A stretch of DNA of 11,409 bases. Source: Euperipatoides rowelli. Lineage: Eukaryota > Onychophora > Udeonychophora > Euonychophora > Peripatopsidae. Where the stretch lies: the NCBI GenBank assembly GCA_003024985.2, contig PXIH01S0009832.1, one strand, 5' to 3'. A program made the position numbers and the translations under genes. Below the pieces are notes generated by a model that saw only the letters and a list, made by a program, of their open reading frames with translations, was not told the DNA's origin and ran no database searches. Of the stretch, positions 6,977 to 11,409 are shown in pieces (within the stretch, counting starts at the first letter, position 1; every line of letters starts with the position of its first letter).

Positions 6977-7189
6977 TCAATTCGAGTCAATTGGTGAGAA
7001 TTTCTTATCTATTGTATTAATGATAACTTTGAAATTATTGAAAGTTTCCGAAAATATAGATTGAATTAATTTATTCCAGATTATTATACTTCTTTTTAAA
7101 ATGGAATTAGAAAGGCATTTTTCCCCGTTATTGAAATTTGGATGAGAATTTATGTGCTCTTTTGTTTGATCTTTAATTAATTTAAATGT
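6977..7189 (-). pseudogene. LINE B: C-terminus (IWN block)
   Basis: The minus strand is open from 7189 to a TGA at 6977-6979, about 70 codons. It includes NSILKRSIIIWNKLIQSIFS and FNNFKVIINTI, which match the terminal 'R....+WN.LP......s...FK..l' motif of Jockey/CR1/L2 LINE proteins. The Leu-Pro after WN is changed here to Leu-Ile. The product is the last segment of the ORF2-type polyprotein, and no start codon is expected. Confidence 0.7.
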
Positions 7190-7244
7190 CTATTTTTGTT
7201 CTTTTTAATGACAATTTCTTTTTACATGTGAATTAGATCATTTT

Positions 7245-7453
7245 TTAATAATTTCTGTCCTGGAGGTTAAATATTTTTATTTTCGATAATCTTGTTTCAT
7301 ATGACAGTTTTCGAAACCCATTATTCTTTTAGTGATGTTTCTTATTATTTTTTTCTAGTATTAATCTCTCAAATTTGCTATGAAATTGATGATCTATATT
7401 CGAAAATAGGTGATAAGTAACACTCATAAATTATATCAAAGGTTCTTTTATCT
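7245..7453 (-). pseudogene. LINE B: EY block and YxxRL block
   Basis: Reading down from 7453, one frame gives KRTFDIIYECYLSPIFEYRS and stops at TAG (7378-7380). Another gives RNITKRIMGF (about 7342-7313). A third gives FRKLSYETRLSKIKIFNLQD (7316-7257) and stops at TAA 7245-7247. Together these match the LINE sequence 'ly.c.v.PilEY.s', 'QR.fTKri.g' and 'lsYeeRL..L.l..L..RR'. At least two frame changes show decay. Confidence 0.7.
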
Positions 7454-7914
7454 TATAAATACAAATACAAATATGATGGACACCAACAGACTATAGTCCA
7501 GCGAGGTTGTCCCTAGTTATAATGTAGCCTATTGTTATGTTTCTTCTTCTTCAATAAACTTGGAATTAATATTATTAATTTAATTTAATTATGTCTTGCC
7601 ATTTTCAAATTTTGATTTTTATCTTTTGGTTAATAGTGATGATATCATCAGCTTTATTTGTTCTCAGATTGTATTTGTTAAAACGTTAATTAAATCAATA
7701 CATTGTCTAGCCACCTGTAAGAATTACATGTATAGGTATGTGTTCAGCTTTAACCAGCTGGGCTTATTAAATAAATTCTTTGCCAGATTTCAAGTAAATT
7801 TTCTGAAAAATATGGCAGATTTCTCTAATTCTTTATTTATTTTATCCTTTGTTTTATCATGTAGATTAAATAAAAAAGCAAGTCTACTTATAAGATTTGA
7901 TAACTCAAATTTGA

Positions 7915-7972
7915 CTGATTGCTGAAGGATTAGATAACATCTAATTTCCCTGATAGCAGAGGATTAGATAAC
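7915..7972. repeat. imperfect 34-bp direct duplication
   Basis: CTGATTGCTGAAGGATTAGATAAC-like sequence at 7915-7938 recurs as CTGATAGCAGAGGATTAGATAAC at 7950-7972. The 12-base core GGATTAGATAAC is exact at 7927 and 7961, giving a 34-bp offset. This is consistent with a small tandem duplication that has since diverged by a few substitutions and one indel. No function is suggested. Confidence 0.6.
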
Positions 7973-8577
7973 GAATAACTTATTATTTGATTAGGTGTTT
8001 TTTTTTTTTAAATAAACTTTAGGCTAATTTTTTTTTAATCAGTTAAAATGATAATAATATTGTGGATAGTACAAAAAAGAAAATTAAAGTGTGGTTCAAT
8101 GATGCATTTTATTATAGTTTGCAAGGCAGTAGGTAATAAGAGGAGAGAGGGAACCCATATCCTTAATATTTATTTTAAAATTACTCAAGACCTTACCACA
8201 ACATTTTAAAACCACACTTCATTAAAAAATGTTCAGACTGATAGATAACTCTTTTATCTTTACACATTGAGCCCAAACTTATTGTGCAAATTAAAAATAT
8301 ACATCTTACTAAAAACATATTTTTTATAGTCATACAGTAACTTTTGTAGGGGGTAAATATTCTATACTTATACATGATCTGTTCTGATATGATTGGTGAT
8401 ATAAACCCCTGATTCGCTTGTATCTTTTCTAAATACCCTGTTGAGTTTATCACCATCTCACTTGTTTCTTATATAATACACCAGGTGGCAGTAGTCAATA
8501 ATTGATTGTGCATATATGGTGTATACTGAAGCAAACAAAAAATGTCTAAGACTCAGATAAAACAAAGCAGAGGTGCA

Positions 8578-8640
8578 TGGTCAAAGGGGAGAGGGGATAA
8601 TCAGACTCCGGGCCCTCTTTACAGTAGCTTGATCGAATCC
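8578..8640 (+). other. possible pol III A and B box pair (SINE remnant?)
   Basis: TGGTCAAAGGGG at 8578-8589 resembles an A box, and GATCGAATCC at 8631-8640 fits the B-box consensus GWTCRANNCC exactly. The gap is 41 bases, acceptable for a tRNA-derived SINE head, and the segment is more GC-rich than its surroundings. There is no T-arm stem around the B box and no tRNA cloverleaf, so it is not a tRNA gene. A short consensus can arise by chance, and no 3' tail was identified. Confidence 0.2.
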
Positions 8641-9318
8641 TGTTTTGATTCTTGGGCTGATGACTAACTATAGCCTATCACATATGGAATTCCCTACAAC
8701 TTAATTACATAAATAGATTCATGTTTGTAGATGTTAAAATACCTTGATGCTGCTTTGGGAATTTACTAAAATAGGATCATTAATGTTCTGTCTCCCATCA
8801 GCTATGCAGCTAATAAAATGTTAAATGTAAACAATTAACTAGAAAATATCCCTATAAGGTTTTCTTCAAATATTCACTCATTATTTATTTATTTGTGAAA
8901 TGTATACCTTATAACTTATAAGTTTTGATATTTTTTTGTCTGTAAGATAGAGTTCAGATATGCAGTATATTACTTTTATTGGATACACCCGAATCAACGC
9001 TTAGTTTCTTCCAGGTTATTTTCTACTTCTAATAGCAATAGTCTATAGTCTAATTTCAAAAACATTATTGCAATGAAACATGAAAATAAGCTAAATAGAT
9101 GACATGGCTATAGATGAATAATTTATATGAAACTATTATATATTGATACATGTCAGATCTGTGATTATAATTTGGAAGTTTGAAATTCTTTAGTTAACCT
9201 TCAGTGCTAAATATACAAACAAAGGTACAGTTTTTAAACTTTTTTTTTATATAAAATTTAACTAACCAGAAATTGTTATTGTAGGGTTTCTTTATATCAT
9301 TTGAGTATACATAACAAT

Positions 9319-9352
9319 TTAGGACCCTAGCCCAATCGGATGTGGGTCCTAA
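9319..9352. repeat. 9-bp perfect hairpin in the LINE C 3' UTR
   Basis: TTAGGACCC at 9319-9327 pairs exactly with GGGTCCTAA at 9344-9352 across a 16-base loop. It lies about 105 bases beyond the stop codon of LINE C on the minus strand, in the expected 3' UTR. Some LINE reverse transcriptases recognise a stem-loop in the 3' UTR of their own RNA, so such a role is plausible here, but this is an inference from position and symmetry only. Confidence 0.6.
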
Positions 9353-9456
9353 TTACAATGTTTAAGTTTTATCCAAAGAAATAAAAATATATATCTATAT
9401 TAACACACAAACAATATTACTAATATATACATTGACTAGATAGTGAATAAACTGCT

Positions 9457-9567
9457 TTAACTGTACTTATTTAAAATATACCAAAAACTAGGAATGGGAG
9501 GTGTGGTATATCATTTAATTTTAATAAAAGTTCTAGAGATTTTGTCGGCATTTCTAGTTTGATTTCC
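9457..9567 (-). pseudogene. LINE C: C-terminal end
   Basis: After a frame change near 9570 the minus strand reads GNQTRNADKISRTFIKIK, a TGA at 9511-9513, then YTTPPIPSFWYILNKYS and a TAA at 9457-9459. It fits the family end 'tRna.k...p.....r y..sPiP...rlLN'. The TGA occurs where an arginine would be expected, so a CGA to TGA change is likely. This fixes the 3' end of the coding region of LINE C. Confidence 0.7.
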
Positions 9568-9584
9568 AGATAGTTCATATTGGG

Positions 9585-10076
9585 TTACAGGACACAATAA
9601 TGGGCAAAATTAATGGTCAGTTGGATTCTTCTGTCTTCCAATAAAACCATATTAAAAACCTCTAAAGCAATCTCATAAAAGTTGACTCCTAAAACAATCT
9701 TTAACACTCTGACTTGAAAGTTTTCTATGGACTTAATTTGCTCTTTTGTCAGACCATTACACCATATGATGCATCCATAGTCCAATATTGGTAAAATAAA
9801 AGCTTTGTACACATTAATTAATAATTAAGGTGGGATATTCAACCTTTTAAGCTTATACAAAATAAAAATTATTTTTCTAACAGACATCAACAATTCTTTA
9901 ACTTGAGAGTCCCATTTCATGTTATTTTGAATAAACAACCCAAGGATCTTGTTGCTATTATTAATTTCTATCTTTGGTTGATTAATTTGGTTAATGTTTA
10001 TAGGTTTTATATCAATAAAAATACAGTATTCTATTCTAAGAATTAGACTAAAAGAGATCTCTGATTCCAAGTCCAT
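9585..10076 (-). pseudogene. LINE C: RT thumb and DYxxxxW block
   Basis: One minus-strand frame runs from 10076 to a stop at 9585, interrupted only by a TAA at 9825-9827. It contains KILGLFIQNNMKWDSQVKEL, then VRKIIFILYKLKRLNIPP, the stop, and YKAFILPILDYGCIIWCNGL with EQIKSIENFQVRVLKIVLG. This matches the usual LINE order 'lGv.ld..l.W..hv', '...ly.Lr.....P', 'l..slilP.ldYg...w' and 'i..lQ...vr.i'. Just upstream (about 10077-10115) a shifted frame reads SIEEAINLW, probably the preceding segment. The gene is clearly inactive. Confidence 0.8.
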
Positions 10077-10115
10077 AGATTAATTGCTTCCTCAATAGAT
10101 TAAAAAGGATTATAG

Positions 10116-10380
10116 TTGAATTAATTTTAAATAATTAATTTAGATTATATATTTTCAGTAAACCAACAATGAAAAATCAAAATATTTAAGTATCAGTGGC
10201 AAAGTTTGAAGGTATATCATGATAGTAAGTCTATATTTCTAAACATAACTACATATTACATATTGTAAAACTAGTAGGCTATTTGCCAAAAATGATTGGG
10301 TTAAGATACATATAAAAAATAATTAAAACCATACTAAGTAATTTTGTTACAAGCACTATTCTTTTATCACTGTGAGTATG
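10116..10380. other. AT-rich stretch, nothing recognised
   Basis: No coding frame, repeat pair or RNA gene was seen. The left part may contain more of LINE C, decayed past recognition. Confidence 0.4.
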
Positions 10381-10522
10381 TGGAAAAGAGGCTTCACCCT
10401 CTAAACCTCACCTGTGTCCTGCTGTTGGCTCATATTGTGATTCCATGACCCCAAAACTTCCTACCCTGACACAGGGCCATAATTTATTCTCCGTGGGACC
10501 CCTGGTTTTCAGTCCACCCCTG
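10381..10522. mobile_element. possible hAT-type transposon terminus
   Basis: A GC-richer patch ends, on the reverse strand, with CAGGGGTGGACTGAAAACC (10522 downwards). CAGGGG-type ends are typical of hAT terminal inverted repeats, and the adjacent AGTAAGGG (10523-10530) could be an 8-bp target duplication. No matching second terminus or second AGTAAGGG was found upstream, so the element would be truncated or the reading mistaken. No transposase coding sequence is visible in the patch. Confidence 0.3.
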
Positions 10523-10892
10523 AGTAAGGGATATATTTAACTAAAACTATTAGATAAATAAGGGTAAAATATGAGGATGTGCAGAATTTATGTGGTAAGG
10601 GTTAGTCTTTCTATAAAATTATTACAGGTGGCTTTAATGCTATAATATTAAAACAACAGAAAGATGACAATTCCGGAGGAAGATTCAGTAATGTGTCCAG
10701 GAAATAATACAGGTGATAAAATTGTAGAATTCTTTGAGAATAATGTTTGTCATGAATAATTTTTGTATATAAATGCCGAATAAGTAATGGACTTGTAGTG
10801 GACAAAATGGAAGGAAGTGGGAAATTTTACATGCAAGACATTTTGGTTGCTCTATCATAGACTAGTAAAATGTTGAACCATTTTATCTGCAT

Positions 10893-10965
10893 GGACTTGA
10901 AAGCTTCTTGAATTCAGGACTAGAAACTTCATAGAGTGCCGGACTTGAAAGCTTATGGAATCTGC
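10893..10965. repeat. three-unit 24-bp tandem repeat
   Basis: Units start at 10893 (GGACTTGAAAGCTTCTTGAA), 10917 (GGACTAGAAACTTCATAGAG) and 10941 (GGACTTGAAAGCTTATGGAA), exactly 24 bp apart. Read in the frame of the repeat, they give GLESFLNS, GLETS-stop-SA and GLESLWNL, so an 8-residue coding repeat with a nonsense change is possible. The flanking frame is short and stops at both sides, so I treat it as a minisatellite-like array. Confidence 0.65.
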
Positions 10966-11127
10966 AATGTTTTAGCATGGAAAATTAACTTTCAATTTCG
11001 TAATATAAAAATATCAATAATAGAAACCTTTATTATTTTTAAAATCTTCATTTTCTCTTGCTTTTTAAAATTAATTATTTGCAACAAAATTAAAATTATC
11101 CTATAGGCCTTTCCTAATTGGAATAAA

Positions 11128-11200
11128 TCGTGTTCCGAAGCCTGAAATTTTCCGAAGCTGGTAACAGCGCCATCTATGAACTATTTTTAGAAACTTTAAC
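11128..11200 (+). repeat. interspersed repeat, copy 2 (TCGTGTTCCGAAGCC family)
   Basis: This copy reads TCGTGTTCCGAAGCC (11128-11142), then an 18-base stretch containing a second TTCCGAAGC word (11150-11158), then GTAACAGCGCCATCTA (11161-11176) and GAACTATTTTTAGAAACTTTA (11178-11198). Apart from indels it matches 5926-6030 on the same strand. The full repeat boundaries cannot be set from two copies. The downstream GAGCGAGCGTTGCGTAA (11205-11221) is also CpG-rich and may belong to it. Confidence 0.65.
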
Positions 11201-11221
11201 CTACGAGCGAGCGTTGCGTAA

Positions 11222-11409
11222 ATCTTAAGACAAATTCAATTTTTTTTGTAAAATGTGTCTATGTGTATGGACTTGTATGTTTATCTCTGCCTTCTATTCC
11301 TAAAACTAACTCCCCACTACTATATTGGTAGGTTTTTATTATGCACATAGCCGATTTTATAGTTATTTTTTAGAATTATATGTACAAAGACGCCCAGACA
11401 TAAATTTTA
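11222..11409. other. AT-rich right edge, no feature seen
   Basis: No coding frame or repeat was recognised in the last stretch. Confidence 0.4.

Larger units (their letters stand above)
6655..7453 (-). mobile_element. LINE B: 3' part of a Jockey/CR1/L2-like retrotransposon
   Basis: On the minus strand, starting at 7453 and running down, are three consecutive LINE C-terminal motifs: IIYECYLSPIFEY, then ITKRIMGF with LSYETRLSKIKIFNLQDRNY, then KRSIIIWNKLIQS. This is the order seen in L2/CR1/Jockey proteins after the RT domain. After the stop at 6977 a 3' UTR of about 320 bases leads to a tail of AATAAATAAATAAATAAAA (plus-strand TTTTATTTATTTATTTATT, 6657-6675). The RT domain is absent, so this is a 5'-truncated copy. 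It lies tail to tail with LINE A, separated by only a few tens of bases. Confidence 0.75.
7454..9318. other. AT-rich stretch with no firm gene
   Basis: No gene could be identified. At 7596-7925 the plus strand is open for 109 codons from a TTG; its translation is rich in Phe, Ser and Leu and has no motif I know. The opposite strand there reads coding-like (FLFNLHDKTKDKINKELEKS) but with several stops. The minus-strand frame at 8193-8456 (87 codons) is likewise unrecognised and could be chance. A TTAATTTAATTTAATTA run lies at 7575-7591. Nothing was seen in 8660-9318 apart from homopolymers and a short TTTA repeat near 8885. Confidence 0.4.
9319..10115 (-). mobile_element. LINE C: 3' part of a Jockey/CR1-like retrotransposon
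   Basis: The minus strand, read down from about 10115, carries the end of a LINE reverse transcriptase and its C-terminal region: a thumb-like segment (SNKILGLFIQNNMKWDSQV), the PILDYGCIIW block, and a terminal TRNADK ... PIPSFW motif with a final stop at 9457. A 3' UTR with a hairpin follows. The catalytic RT motifs are missing, so the copy is 5'-truncated. Its sequence differs from LINE B, notably at the C-terminus (PIPSFW-type, not IWN-type), so two LINE families are represented on this strand. Confidence 0.75.

Noticed and set aside
8631-8651. tRNA gene around the B-box match
   Set aside because: The bases flanking the B box do not form a T-arm stem and no acceptor or anticodon arms can be drawn.
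10611-10805. Minus-strand open frame of 64 codons
   Set aside because: No recognisable motif was seen, and frames of this length are expected by chance here.
1-11409. CRISPR array, bacterial operon or phage-like module
   Set aside because: There are no regularly spaced identical short repeats with unique spacers, no ribosome-binding-site spaced gene runs and no bacterial gene families; the content is eukaryotic retroelement and repeat sequence.

Overview
The window looks like non-genic, repeat-derived DNA from an animal genome, most probably an arthropod. The base composition is strongly AT-rich (roughly 30% GC by eye). There are no bacterial-style gene arrays, no intact host gene, no rRNA and no convincing tRNA. 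The recognisable content is decayed mobile-element coding sequence on both strands. One protein family in it is, from memory, widespread and repetitive in arthropod genomes. Family names rest on motif recognition, since no database search could be run.

Layout: 1-159 is a GC-rich open frame containing a perfect 12-bp inverted repeat; its origin is unclear. 172-663 is AT-rich non-coding DNA with an 18-base poly-A tract and an exact 86-bp duplication flanking a single N, probably an assembly join. About 712-1165 holds three diverged units of a tandem repeat with a period of about 170-180 bp. 1597-3782 (+) is the most substantial coding relic: a nearly full-length pseudogene of an arthropod repeat family with DDE/hAT-like features, broken by five in-frame stops and at least four frame changes, and followed by AATAAA. 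3814-4800 is largely featureless.

The rest is dominated by three non-LTR retrotransposon (LINE) remnants of the Jockey/CR1/L2 general type. LINE A (+, about 4803-6620) keeps reverse transcriptase motifs, a YLDD box and a C-terminal region. LINE B (-, about 7453-6655) is a 3' part ending in an AATAAA-type tail, so A and B lie tail to tail. LINE C (-, about 10115-9319) is a 3' part with a hairpin in its 3' UTR. Smaller items are two copies of an interspersed repeat 5.2 kb apart (about 5926-6030 and 11128-11200), a possible hAT-type terminus at 10491-10522, a three-unit 24-bp repeat at 10893-10965, and a 34-bp duplication at 7915-7972.

Nothing here forms a working pathway. It reads as an old element graveyard in which every coding relic carries stops and frameshifts. 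The points of most interest are the hAT-like motif set in the 1597-3782 relic, the roughly 175-bp tandem repeat, and the single-N duplication that should be corrected before the region is interpreted.
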